A stretch of DNA of 64,000 nt, taken from Aricia agestis (taxonomy: Eukaryota > Arthropoda > Insecta > Lepidoptera > Lycaenidae). Below the pieces are notes generated by a model, which saw nothing but the letters and a program-made list of their open reading frames with translations, had not been told where the DNA came from and did no database searches. The stretch covers positions 10,984,001 to 11,048,000 of the forward strand of contig NC_056420.1 of the NCBI RefSeq assembly GCF_905147365.1, in the 5' to 3' direction. The position numbers and the translations under genes were made by a program. Shown in pieces: positions 43,562 to 55,494 of this stretch (its first letter is position 1; every line of letters begins with the position of its first letter).

Positions 43562-44091
43562 ATCATTTTCAGTAGCTTTTTAGTTAACCCGCAATCTATC
43601 TACAAAACATTGTACCTATAACTCAAACGTCTACATATTATTGTGATTAGTCAAGTAGAAATCATGACCTCGCTCCTAACAATCCAAAAGCCCCTCCTAT
43701 ATCCCCATAATTATTAAATACTATCTCCAGCTGATCACAATATAGGTGTAGGTGTGATGGTATGAATGGGGAATTGAGATGTTTGCACTTGCCAATCCCG
43801 TGGTGGTACCGTCATTGTGGTGCTCACTATTGTATGGTAATTTCGCCACCGTCGCGTCGCAGGAATCATCATTTTAATAATGGTCCTCTCATTACTCAAA
43901 ATTAAGTATCATGTTATTAATTTTTGTAAGACAATACATAATAAATTATGGTTAGTCGAAAGTAAGATGATATTTAAGTGATTATAATAGAAGGCTCATG
44001 ATTAATTTAATAAGAAACGTCTGTTATTTGAATTTAGCTTTAATCAAGTTTGCATCCTATCAACTAGCAAATATTACTCTTATTCTCATTT
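43562..44091. other. Non-coding stretch
   Basis: Nothing recognised. Confidence 0.35.
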
Positions 44092-44288
44092 TGACGTGGG
44101 AGAGCCATAGTTTGGCACAAATGGGCCGGCTCGACCGAAAAAATACCACGGGCTCACAGAAAACCAGCGTGAAACAGCGCTTGCGCTGTGTTTCGCCGGG
44201 TGAGTGAGTTCCCTTCCCTTCCCTTTCCTACCCTCCCCTATTACCCTATTCCCTTTTAAGTGACCCGTTTGCTCGATTGCCCCCTTAT
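44092..44288 (+). mobile_element. SINE-like family R, copy 4 (internally deleted)
   Basis: Head TGACGTGGGAGAGCCATAG. The GCAACGCACCTGCAGCTC block is missing, so the pyrimidine tract runs straight into GTGACCCGTTTGCTCG. Confidence 0.7.
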
Positions 44289-45484
44289 TTCACGTTACAC
44301 TAAATATGTGTTGGTTTCATAACAATATCGAAATAACTACAAGCAGTTATCAAAAAACTTAATATAATATTAATAATATTGAGGTTGGCCTATGACTTTT
44401 CCCACCCTCATCTTGGCTGCTAAAGAAAGCAGCTTCAGGCCATTTTCTTCGAAAGTCATAAAAATTATTTTATCGTTCTATGAAAAAAGCCCTTAACCCT
44501 CTCGCCGCTATAAAATCTTTGAAAAACTCCCCGAAGACGCCCAGAAGACACCATCAAGGACATAATTCATAATGAAAAAGTTAATTTTCACGGGGCTACA
44601 GCTCATTTGCATATTTTCCTGTACAATGTTCAATTACCGAGTATGCGATAGACCGCCTTAGACCATCCGATACGACAATAATCGTAGAGATTTTAAAGTC
44701 ATAAGTTTTTTCCGACGACCTTATTTTTTACAGCGTTGGATCATAAAATAAAGAAAGTAGGACGGGGTGTGTCATAAAAATAATAGTGCTACCAAAGAAA
44801 GCAACTACCGTCGCCCATGGACACTCGCAACATTAGAAGACCTGCAGGTGCGTTGCCGGCCTTTTTGAAGGTTTGCAGGTCGTATTGGTAATTATAATTA
44901 ACTGGTATATTTAAATCTTAGTTTGCAACGCAAAAATAAGTTTGCAATACAATAACATTATGTTACAAGAAAAGGAAGCAGATCGTATCAAAGTGAAACA
45001 AAATATCGTATCGTACAATGTTAACCCCCTCACTGCTCGCAGCTTCCTCCGGTCCCCGTGACGTCCGCTGGGGCTCGTTGTACCAACCCTTTTAGAATTA
45101 ATTTTTCTTAGCCAATTAGCGAACAATGTTGAAGATCCATATTGATCTGCACTTTAGCGTTATGATCCTGACTCGGGGGTTTTATAAAATTTTATTTGTG
45201 AACCGAACCTAATTATTTCACTCGCAATTGTACCTGAGACGCCTATACTAGTTGTTTATTGTTATTATTCGTACACTATTTGTTCGTTTTATGGTTACTT
45301 TGCGACTCAAAAGAGCAGTCTACATTTTTGCATAATTTGTATATTTCCATAATTGCCTAAAGATATTATTTAACATCTGCAAAATAGTTTTTCGTATCAA
45401 GCTATTTTTTAATTGGTCAGCTTTTCTAGGGTACATATTATGTACTCTTTTTTGCCGTATAAATTACTAGCATGTGTGCTTACA
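44289..45484. other. Non-coding stretch
   Basis: Apart from the repeat fragment at 44796-44865, nothing is recognised. Confidence 0.35.
44796..44865 (-). mobile_element. SINE-like family R, 3' fragment
   Basis: AAAGCAACTACCGTCGCCCA to GCGTTGCCGGCC, the reverse complement of the family's 3' part. Confidence 0.65.
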
Positions 45485-45664
45485 GAATATAACAGTGATC
45501 TCACGAATAAGTCTTCATGTTACGAGACAGCTAGACAGATCATGAACTTCCTGAGTGAAAGTAACCCGGCGGATTTGTCACGGGCACCGCCTAGATATCA
45601 ACACAGCTTTCTACCGCAGCCGGTCATTAAGACCCATTGCCCATCACTTTATGGCCGTGTATAA
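45485..45664 (+). other. Possible terminal coding exon (weak)
   Basis: After a TTACAG acceptor-like site an open frame runs about 60 codons to TAA: it includes SCYETARQIMNFLSESNPAD and PPRYQHSFLPQPVIKTHCPS. Codons are more GC-rich than the flanks and the composition is protein-like. I recognise no family, the pyrimidine tract before the acceptor is poor, and no partner exon was found. Confidence 0.2.
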
Positions 45665-46433
45665 TTTTATGCAGCTAAAATGTATAATATGATATACAAA
45701 ACCACATGTCAAATGTAATTGAAGATGATATGGAACTAATGAGAATTATGGGGGTCATGAAATGGTTTTAATATGAAACGACGGTGGCGATATAAGAAAA
45801 TTACATTTCTAGATACTATTTTGACGGTCTAAAAGGAGAACTACAAAACTGTATTGGTACACTTTATTTTTCGTGGACTTAATTTGTTCTCTCATTTAAA
45901 ATTCCATCATTAGCCACTTTAAAAAGAAAAACTTGAGTACTAAACAGGATTTTGAATGGAAGCTGCATCGTCTTATTCTTGTATAGAATTTGTTTTGAAT
46001 GCCTCTTTCAGGAGAGCTGTAATTGACCCGTCTGCCATGAATAGTCGTGTATATTTATACAATTTATACAAGGTAAATGTATCCATGAATAGGTGGTTTT
46101 ATCAAAGAAGTACTCGAGCGCATAATGTGATACAGTGAATGCCCGTCGCCTTTTAAGGGTTAACTCAAAAAAGGTTTCTTCGGCTTTAGATTTCACGATG
46201 AAAATGTTGCTGTTTTGTACATCTTTTTAAGGAAATTTCGCTCGTCATCTCTATGTGATTTGTCGTGATAAATTGAATGTACTATATTCTCTGAAACGTC
46301 TTCGGATAAACTGTAACAAACGTACAATAAGTACCCATTTTTGCACATCAAAAAAAGTATTTTTTTTTTGTTTTGACCAATTAGAACACGTTTGACGTTG
46401 GTTTTAGATGAGAATACAATTTTGTAGTTCAAA
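45665..46433. other. Non-coding stretch
   Basis: Nothing recognised. Confidence 0.35.
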
Positions 46434-46715
46434 GGTTCGCGCACACTTTGTCGACGCTTGCCAGGCCGCATCGCATCACATCTGGGCGCCGCTTGCTATA
46501 GCACATTGTTGCCGGGGCGCAGCGGGTCTTGCCGGGGCGCAGCGGGTCTTGTCGGGCCGTGTCGCATTGACGGAAATCCGCCGAGCAAAAATCCGCGCCG
46601 ATGCGCCCCCGCAACATTGTGCGATACGCGCGTCCGCTTTCATACAAATTGTATGGAGGTGGATTTTTGCGATGCGCCCCGGCACGGCCCGTCTCAGTGT
46701 GCTCACTCCTTATAG
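46434..46715. mobile_element. GC-rich non-autonomous TIR element
   Basis: The left GCGCACACTTTGTCGACGCT and GGCCGCATCGCA are matched inversely by TGCGATGCGCCCCGGCACGG and AGTGTGCTCAC at the right. GCCGGGGCGCAGCGGGTCTT is tandemly duplicated at about 46512-46551. No transposase; the target duplication is not resolved. Confidence 0.55.
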
Positions 46716-48299
46716 GACAAAATCGTTTGTTTCAGCGCCCTGAAAATATAAAACTCGTTAAACATAGAATTTCACACGCGCCAGAACAACGTATTGTTTT
46801 GCTCACAAGTTACCCCAAATGACACTTCAGGTATCAGATATTAGTATAAAGAATGGTCTTGTATATTTCTATTGTATCTAACCTAATGGAGCCGGGCCAT
46901 AATGCTAAATATTCTCTCCGCATCAGTAAGTTTCGGGAGCACTCCGTTTTTTATGTAAAAGTTGGGAACAAAGAGTGGGGAGTTCCCCCCTAGCCCCCAC
47001 TACCCACTCTACCGGGGGACAGGGGGGGACAGAGACAGTCGCGTACTCGGTGTGTAGTGGTTTTACTCGGTTCAGATTTGGTGGAGAATTTTTTTTTCAT
47101 AGCGCGCATTTTCTTTTCTTCATTTCAATTTGGTTATTTTATTTTATTTATAAGCTGGCAAAGGCGCAGTCGTAAGTTTGATTTCTTAGTTTAATTTTTA
47201 TTTTTTCTTTTACTTTTTAATATCTCAGCTGATGTGAGTATTAAATCTAGAGGGTTTTTTTAATATGATCTTCTTTAAAACCAATATTTTCTGTACAAGC
47301 AGTACATAATTTTTGAAACAAAAATTAAAGACTATAAAAACGACACTAGGAACCTAACTGCACTATATAGCTATATTTCAATAAGATTACTGTCGGTGAA
47401 ATCATCATAATAATATTATACTTCTTATTTTCCACATAAGAAAACGAAATACAAAGAAAGAAAAACATAATAGGAAAGTCTTCAAAATTCTCTTTTATAA
47501 TATCAATAAGACTTCCTGTATAAAGCCTTATGTACCATAAAAACCTTGTCCGCCCTTCGGAGGCTTTTTACAGTGACACAGCCACGCCCCTTGGCGACAA
47601 AGGACAGGCACGCCCAACGCGACAAATCCCTCCAATCAGGTGACAGAGAGCTTTTTCAGTCACATGCTGGGCGGAATTTTAATGTATTGAATTGGGCGTT
47701 GGTGACTATTAATAGTTTTTTATGTTAAAGTTTGAAATGTAAAAAAAGTTACGTTATGGTCAGAAAGGTGTATAAGCCCAAATTCGGTTATAGAATCACT
47801 GCTTTAATAATATGCATCTGTCTGTCTTTCTGTTATATTACGAATACTTCGAAATAAGGAATAACCTATCAACAAACCTGTATTTGGACAAACATTGGAT
47901 ACGTATGTAACTCTTATTTATATCTTACATAATATCTTACTTATTATGACGAGAAATATTTTTATCTCATTCAAGAACACATTCATATCGCCGCATTCAT
48001 ACTACAGTCGAACAGAATCAATTTAATCATTCTAAAACCCGAGCTAACGTAGCGGACATAAAAATCCCGTAATACGCGGGCGCGGGAGGCTAGGCGGCTA
48101 GGGCGGCTAGGGCGGGCGGGGTACAAAAAGCTCAAGTGCAGAGGCTGTATCGATCGCCGCGACCGACGACACGGCCGGGTCAAACGGTTAGACCTGTGGG
48201 GTAGAGGAAGCCAGGCTAGAAATATGGGGCGTGGGAAGCTATAAGGTATATAGCTTTGAATGTAAAATAGTGGAAGCTTTAATGGTTTATAGCTGTATG
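46716..48299. other. Non-coding stretch with two GC-rich patches
   Basis: A C/G-rich patch at 46981-47045 is followed by a CAGTC|GTAAGT donor-like site near 47168, and a GGCGGCTAGGGC minisatellite patch lies at 48075-48120. Either could belong to a promoter or first exon, but no coding sequence supports this. Confidence 0.35.
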
Positions 48300-48601
48300 T
48301 TTTTTTAAATGAAATAAGAGGGCAAACGAGCTAACGGATCACCTGATGGAAAGCAACTTTCGTCGCCCATGGACACTCGCAGCATCAGAAGAGCTGCAGG
48401 TACGTTGCCGGCCTTTTAAGAGGGAATAGGGTAATAGGGGAGGGCAGGGAAGGGAAAAGGGTAGAGGATTGGGCCTCCGGTTAACTCACTCACTTGGCGA
48501 AACACAGCGCAAGCGCTGTTTCTCGCCGGTTTTCTGTGAGCCCGTGGTATTTCTCCGGTCGAGCCGGCCCATTCGTGCTGAAGCATGGCTCTCCCACGTC
48601 A
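48300..48601 (-). mobile_element. SINE-like family R, copy 6
   Basis: Complete minus-strand copy with T-run tail at 48300-48306 and head CATGGCTCTCCCACGTCA at 48585-48602. Confidence 0.78.
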
Positions 48602-48674
48602 ATTTTTTTATGCGTTTTGTAACGTGAATGCATTTTAAAATATTAAGCTTTTGCTACGGATGTTATGTGATATA

Positions 48675-48841
48675 TTAGTTGAGGCCCGCAACCGTACATT
48701 TTTCCGCAACAAAAACAATCCTATGTCCATTCCCATCGGCCATCTCTCAAAGTGGTTCCATTCCTTTCATCTAAATCCATTCAGACATTTAAACGTGCAG
48801 AGGTAACAGACACACTTTCGCATTTATAATATTAGTAAGGA
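48675..48841 (-). mobile_element. Non-autonomous Helitron
   Basis: On the minus strand it begins TCCTTACTAATATTATAAAT and ends GCGGGCCTCAACTAA|T, where CTAA satisfies the CTRR end rule. Same family as 10261-10482, without the long CAGA tract. Confidence 0.65.
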
Positions 48842-48890
48842 GATATTGAAAGCAATAATATATTTTTGTATATTTGTACTGTAGGTTTTT

Positions 48891-49210
48891 GGTTTTTTTT
48901 TAAATGTAATAAGGGGGCAAACGAGCAAACGGGTCACCTGATGGAAAGCAACTTCCGTCGCCCATGGACACTCGCAGCATCAGAAGAGCTGCAGGTGCGT
49001 TGCCGGTCTTTTAAGAGGGAAGGTAGGGATGGAAAGGGAACGGAATAAGGGAGGGTAGGGAAGGGAATAGGGTAGGAGATTGGGCCTCCGGTAAACTCAC
49101 TCACTCGGCGAAACACAGCGCAAGCGCTGTTTCACGCCGGTTTTCTGTGAGGACGTGGTATTTCTCCGGTCGAGCCGGCCCATTTGTGCCGAAGCATGGC
49201 TCTCCCACAT
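48891..49210 (-). mobile_element. SINE-like family R, copy 7
   Basis: Complete minus-strand copy only about 290 bp from copy 6, with a different number of pyrimidine-tract units. Confidence 0.78.
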
Positions 49211-49265
49211 CTCAAAGTGTTATAAACACGAATAAAATGCCTTGCACATTTTCCACTAAATTTAA

Positions 49266-49739
49266 GAGGATACCACAGCGGCTAGAGAAATGAAAAAAAA
49301 GTACGTGTAATATCTATAGCTGTCTCCCTTACCTCAAGCCTATACCGCAGAACGCGATAGAGACAACTGCAGAAAATCCAGAAAATCAACGATTCGTTGT
49401 CCCCTGATTCCTTCTCCAAAACTTAACCGATTTAAGTACTTTTTTCATTAAAGATTAAAAAAAGGCTTGAGCTGTGTTCCTATGTTTTGCTTTTTTTGTA
49501 TAATCTATCCAAATCTGTTTTCTGGACGTTTGAACATAGTGGAAAATCTGGCCATTTTTTTGGGTTTTTGAACGTTCATATCTTATTTAATAATTAAATT
49601 ATGAAAAAAAAAGAAAACATAGGGACATTGTATTAGTGGCCGTAGATATTCAGGAAAAAAATTATAACTCTACTAGCATTATCCAGGGAGGAAACAGGGG
49701 ACAACGTTTGTATGGAAAAAATGGCGGTGTGGAATCCTC
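49266..49739. mobile_element. 474-bp MITE flanked by TTAA
   Basis: GAGGATACCACAGCGGC at the left and GGCGGTGTGGAATCCTC at the right are inverted with three mismatches. TTAA lies immediately outside both (49262-49265 and 49740-49743). TTAA duplication is the hallmark of piggyBac-type elements. No coding capacity. Confidence 0.75.
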
Positions 49740-50001
49740 TTAATAGTAATGTTTATCAATGCTTACATTTTGATAATGCTATGTTACTAAATCTACAGGA
49801 GTAGCATAAGGTTTTGAAAAATCAATGAAGGAATTTTTGTCATTAAAATGTATGATGGCATAATATGGGTTAGAGTAAATGCACAGTGGAAGCGAAGCGA
49901 TAGAATAAGTACCTTCTTGAATAGTAAGAGCTACTTAATATCGCTTGTATTTTGTATGCGGTGTTGGCATAATCTGTCTAGTATCTTAATATTAGATTAA
50001 G

Positions 50002-50333
50002 AGAGAGTCCTCCGTGGTCTAGTGGTATAGAGCGCGGCTCTTGACTCGGAGGTCGTGGGTTCGATTCCTGCGTTGGCAACTTGTTGTTTCCAAGTTTGGT
50101 TAGGATAATGCAGGCTGATCACCTGATTGTCTGACAAGTAAGTTGATCCATGCGTCGGATGGGCATGTAAAAAGTCGGTCCTGCGCCTGATCTCTCGCCA
50201 GTCGTGTCGGTCTTCCGTCCCACTAGGTTATGAGAGTAAAGGAATAGAGAGTGCTCTTGTGTACTGCCCACACACTTGGGCACTATAAAATTACTCCTGC
50301 GTAGCCCGGCCACCATTATTATTATTATTATAT
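50002..50333 (+). mobile_element. tRNA-derived SINE family A, copy 3, with clean duplication
   Basis: Head CCTCCGTGGTCTAGTGGT, B box GGGTTCGATTCC and tail (ATT)n. TATTAGATTAAG is duplicated at 49990-50001 and 50334-50345. This is the best preserved copy of the family in the window. Confidence 0.88.
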
Positions 50334-50345
50334 TATTAGATTAAG

Positions 50346-51388
50346 TGGGAAAGTGTTAAGCTTATCAAAGTTATGCGTAGTATGTACGTGCTTAGTTTAT
50401 TACAATTCCAGTTTAGGCTTTACGCGAATAATAAACTAAGGTTAATACCAAAACAAGACGATCATTCTGCGCATCGCCGTCTAAGTCGCGCCTAGTTTCT
50501 TTTTGTTACGATGTAAACTGATACTTAGGATAAGTTAATCTGTAGCCATGCTTAAACTTTGTATTATAACTATCTAAAAGTTGTAAGCTCTTTTGCAGTT
50601 CAAAGTTCTAATACTGTATCAATATGGCTCGATAGAATGCAGACTTGAGTTAAACATTCTGTCTAGCCCTCATATAAAATATGCTAGCTTTTCCTCAGTT
50701 TAGCTAGTATGTTTTATAATAGGGCTAAACAGTATGAGCTTTAGTTAAGGTGCTACCAATTAGTACTAACTTAACACTTAAACTTATACGGTCTTACCAC
50801 AAAAAACTAAACATCTGTTGAACAGTTGTTTTGAAATCATTTTGTACTGAATTTTTCTCTCATCAATTGTTCAACAGGTGTTTAAATATTTTGGATTAAA
50901 ACCGTTATTGTTCACAACCACAGATTTTAGAAGTAATTCACAACACTCAGATACTAACTTAATTCAACAATATGTTCTAAAATTATAAGACTACACAAAT
51001 CCCATTTCTTTACTTCGCCAACGGAGTCTGATTAAAAATCGCACAAAACAGTTGAGTACCCAAAACAAAACAAAAATAATCTTCGGAAAATCTCTCGTAA
51101 TTGTAGAAAAAATAATTGAAACAACTCACTGTAATGTCGTCGAGTTAATATCGGCGAATCCCCGAGCAGCAGTTACAACGGCGTACAGCTAAATCATTCA
51201 CGGCGTGTTTTCTTCGGCAATTACAATGGTATCACTCGAGATACCTAGATTATGGAGACATGATGTAGAGGCGACAATCCTAAAATTTTCAATTTAAGTG
51301 ATCATATTATTATACTCACACTGAGTAGTGATGATAGAGTAGTATAGACTATACATACGATGTTTTATCTAACACATTAGAAAAGCTA
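50346..51388. other. Non-coding stretch
   Basis: ATCTGTTGAACAGTTG (near 50813) and CAATTGTTCAACAGGTG (near 50865) form an imperfect inverted pair. Nothing else. Confidence 0.4.
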
Positions 51389-51692
51389 GCGTCCGTCGCC
51401 TAATGGGTAGACCTTTGGTTCGCAATCTTAGAGGGTGCAGGTTCGAACCCGGGTGGAGGCGTGTACCTATGAGACATTTTCTGATCTCAAGTACATAATA
51501 CGGACGCTCGTACGGTGAAGGAAAACATCGTGAGGAAACCCGTTTTGACTAGTTCTTTCCTCTGGACTAGGCCGACTATGATGCGAGAATGCCGTATGCG
51601 CTTGGGCAACCATACGGACATTTAAAAAATCTTGTCCCAGGCACTACAGTATTTGAGGAGTGGTTACTTCGCTCTGAAAAATACTGTATGAA
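51389..51692 (+). mobile_element. tRNA-derived SINE family B, copy 2
   Basis: GCGTCCGTCGCCTAATGGGT head, B box GGTTCGAACCC at 51440-51450, and body as at 24917 with a deletion of about 28 bp after AGGAAACCCG. Confidence 0.8.
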
Positions 51693-52408
51693 TTATTATC
51701 CATGTAGTGTATTAATAAATAAAGTTGGCCGCTTAGGTACTTAGGGAGTGGGGGGTGTTTGGAGTGGTCGCTCGACTTCGGTCTGATGATCACTTCACCA
51801 GCCGTCACCAGAGTACTAGTGTTCAGTTATACGTTATTTCTGTGTTTAATTCACTGGCCCGGACATTGTACATACTGTACAATCCATAACGGATGTAAAG
51901 GCCTAGTTTTTTTTTAGAAAAGTTAGAAAGACTTGACAAAGACAAAACATTGTATAACTGGTCAGTATACATACACAGTGTGGATCTCTTTATTGATAAG
52001 TGAGTAACACAAGCAAAGCAACACACGTAAAATATTGAAATTAATGAGAAAATACCAAGAAGGAAGTGCAGTATTTGTATCAAGGAATTACATCAAGCAG
52101 TCTTAATATTTTTGTTGCCTACAGCTGTATACAGACGGAGGCAAGATTTTTGAGTAATTTAACACTGCATTACTTTATTTACTGACGCATGACAACTAAA
52201 TCTTAAATAGGATAATTCTTACTCAAGATTTTGTTGTCATGACGAAATAGTTTTTAAACTGTCAAATTGTTATTGTAGTTGGGGAGGGGAAGAGAGGATT
52301 TCAGGAGCAGCTCGAGCGTGTCAGATTAAGCTTGTGTTGGCTTCCAACATATTATGTCTAGTAATATCAAAATATAGAAATCAGATTTCTCACGTGGTGG
52401 GTAATTTT
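51693..52408. other. Non-coding stretch
   Basis: ATAACGGATGTAAAGGCCTAG (near 51889) repeats the bases that follow SINE B at 25252, so a shared tail segment lies here. No gene. Confidence 0.4.
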
Positions 52409-53322
52409 TAGGGTTCCGTACCTCAAAAGGAAAAAACGGAACCCTTATAGGATCACTTTGTTGTCCGTCTGTCCGTCCGTCCGTCTGTCAAGACCCTTTT
52501 TCTCAGGAACGCGTGGAGGTATGAAGCTGAAATTTATATCAATTACTCAGGTCTACTGTCCCTTGAAGCTGTGAAAAAATCAAACTTCTAAGCCAACGCA
52601 ATCAAAAGATACAGCCGTTTATGCCGCAAATTTTCGACACTTGCAAGGGAATCAAAACCTACAGGGTGCTTCCCGTGAACTCAGAATCTTGAAATTTGGT
52701 ACGAAGCAACGTCTTATAGCATAGATAAAGGAAAAATTACGAAAACCATAAATTTTTAGTTACATCACATAATATATATTTTTTTAATAATTTTAAACTT
52801 ACTACCCATTTCCTCATAAACGCGTAGAGGTATTAAATTGAAATTCATACCAAATACTCAGGTCTATAATACCTTTAAGCTGTAACAAAATCAAACTTCT
52901 ATGTCAATGCAATCAAAAGAAACAGCAATTTAAGCTGCATATTTTGAAACTCGCAAGTACTCGCAAGGGAATCAAAACCTAAAGGGTACTTCCAGTCGAC
53001 CTAGAATCTTGAAATTTGGCATGAAGCAACGTTTTATAGCACACATAAAGGAAAAATTCCGAAAACCTTAAATTTTTAGTTACATTACAAAATATATATT
53101 TTTTAATAAATATAAACTTATTACTTTTTATTACTTAAACGATAAAGAGATCTTTGTCTTAAATTTATGCTCCTCCATCTTTCCCCATTGTAATGTTATG
53201 AATTTCATTTTGCAATAAAAATACCATAGTTATGACTCGATTGTCGTAATGAACGAACTTTGTAAACCTTGCAGGTTTGTACGGAACCCTCGGTGCGCGA
53301 GTCCGACTCGCACTTGGCCGGT
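52409..53322 (-). mobile_element. 0.9-kb twin repeat, copy 2 (inverted)
   Basis: Reverse complement of 37526-38442, nearly identical over the segment 52411-53105. The part next to the ACCGG end differs: about 110 bp here (53106-53220) replaces a different stretch in copy 1. Confidence 0.75.
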
Positions 53323-53545
53323 TTTTTTTTTTTAATATTGAAATGTCGTCGGATCTGTCAGATTAGGATAGGGGATTTTTAGTATACCCCAAAGAAGCTT
53401 CCATATAAAGCACTGACGATTCAAAGGTTAAGTAAGCTTGTAGGGACATTTTAAAATATAAAAAAATAAAGCTTCATAATATTTTCCTAACTAAGCTTCG
53501 CAGATAAACTAAGTGATTGTTGTCTAAAATATATTTATAACCATA

Positions 53546-53822
53546 AAGTTACTATACCTAGCGGAATAGAGAAACAAAGGCCTGAGCAAGAGAGATGTCA
53601 CTATCAGTAACACTGCGTGGTAAAAAGAGACGTATGATACATGACAGCAGCACTCTTTTTTTGACGTCCAGTCGGCACGTGCCGCACGTTGACAATTTAA
53701 TCTCATAGAAATTATGTTCAATCATGCTTGTGTAAGTGTATACATTACACACAGATGAAACCAATTTCGGTTTCGTTTGACAGCTCGAGATTGTTGCTCT
53801 ATTCCGCTAGGTATATTAACTT
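53546..53822. mobile_element. 277-bp MITE, copy 1
   Basis: AAGTTACTATACCTAGCGGA and the inverse TCCGCTAGGTATATTAACTT form about 32-bp TIRs flanked by TA (53544-53545 and 53823-53824). The internal AAAGGCCTGAGCAAG is shared with 56221. Confidence 0.78.
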
Positions 53823-53824
53823 TA

Positions 53825-55436
53825 TGTTTATAACTGACATAAATAAGCAATTTTCTAAAAAATATTTTCTTTTTCAAAACTTTAAAATGGCTGCAGTTTC
53901 TGAACCCAACACGAAAATAAAAAACGCTCTCCTTATTTTTTTATCAGCTTTACCTAATGTACAAAACCATGGTATCCATGACGCTCGAGTGACTACAAAA
54001 ATAGCACCCTCCCCTCCCCTACTTATCAAATCAGTATCAAACTTTATTCAGGCTTGTAGGTACCAAAGTCCTTACGTACAAAATGTATACTCTGTGCTCT
54101 GCACCTCTCATGTCTCTCAAGAGAGGCTAATTCGGCTCGCGACAAGTGCGCGATTAAATTTTAATATTTGAGAAGTCGAGAGCAGTCGCGATTGCTGGGG
54201 TGTCTCTGTTTGTTTGTTTGTTATTTCTTAATGTTATTTCTTCATACAGAGAATAAGAACCAGCTTCGTTTTGTACGCTGTGTTAACGCACGGTCTACAT
54301 AGAGTAAACACGTGAACAACAGTTGAATTTATTGTCCAACTGTTATTGCATTATAAAGGCAGAAGTAGTATTTAATTTACTTACTCAAAAACTACTGAAC
54401 GGATTTTGATCAAAGGCACGAGTTAAGGTTCTGGATCAACAGTAAAACAAAGGATAGGTTATAAGTTATAACTTATAGGTCTGTATGAGAACACCCTCCC
54501 AATAAAGTCTGTTGTTACGTGGTTGTTACAATGGGATATTAGGTACTTCGTAAACTGTAACCGGCATCGCCTACCCTGTCGATCAAATGGCATTTTGACA
54601 CGACTTTGACACGACCAATACAAACCTAAAACTAAAATACCTAATAACTTAATCGGTACCATGTTTGTATGTTTTTTTATGTATTGTAGCCCTAAAACTG
54701 CGGTCCCGATTTTGATAACGCATCAACGTATTATAGTAAAACCTCTAACAGCGCTCCTATTTCGTTTCTTAATCTGAAGAAAGGAGACGTATACTTGACT
54801 CATGCGAGTCCTCACCCCGTTAGCGAGGTACCCGATAGCCCGGGGCCGTATCTCATGAATACATTAGTCGTCCGGACGGACGGACGGACAGACCTGCGGG
54901 CGTAAAACAGGTAGCCAATTTTGTTTGCTAAGCAATCATGCTGAATGGTTTTGGTACTTGGAGTTAGAAGATATAAGGGCTTGTAAAGTAATAGAGACTT
55001 CCGAAAGAGAAGCTGTATTTGACCATACATATTTTTGTGGGCCAAAATTGTCCATTAACCTATCCCAATTGCCAATTATTGATTTACGCTATTTTCATAA
55101 TAGTTTATTATTGTTTCATTTAAAATAAATCCGTAAAAAATAATATTATGAAATTATGTCAATTATGAAACTTGTATTATATACGAGTAATATATGGCCA
55201 TATTATATTTGAAATTGTTAGCATTGCCTTCTATAACATTTTTACGAACATTATCAAAAACTGATTTATCTTAATATGCGGCTATCTGATTCTTACACAA
55301 AGGATTTCCTATGAAAAAAGTTTTCAACATCATCAACAGTACTATAGTATCTTCTTTAAATGTAAAAACAAGTAATCAAATAACAAAAAAAAGTTTAAAT
55401 TATTCTAACACAAAATCTGGAAAAGAAGACAAAGAA
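53825..55436. other. Non-coding stretch
   Basis: A 147-codon frame that starts inside the MITE at 53728 and runs to 54171 has no recognised domain. (CGGA)n lies near 54873-54888. No gene is supported. Confidence 0.35.
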
Positions 55437-55483
55437 ATCTCTAAAGAAAATAAATAGTATGTCTATTTATTTTCTTTAAAGAT
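55437..55483. repeat. Near-perfect 21-bp hairpin
   Basis: ATCTCTAAAGAAAATAAATA plus G pairs with 55463-55483 with one mismatch, across the 5-nt loop TATGT. Confidence 0.7.
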
Positions 55484-55494
55484 TTATAAGAAGA

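Noticed and set aside
53728..54171. 147-codon protein
   Set aside because: It starts inside a MITE and continues into unrelated DNA, so it is not a conserved gene.
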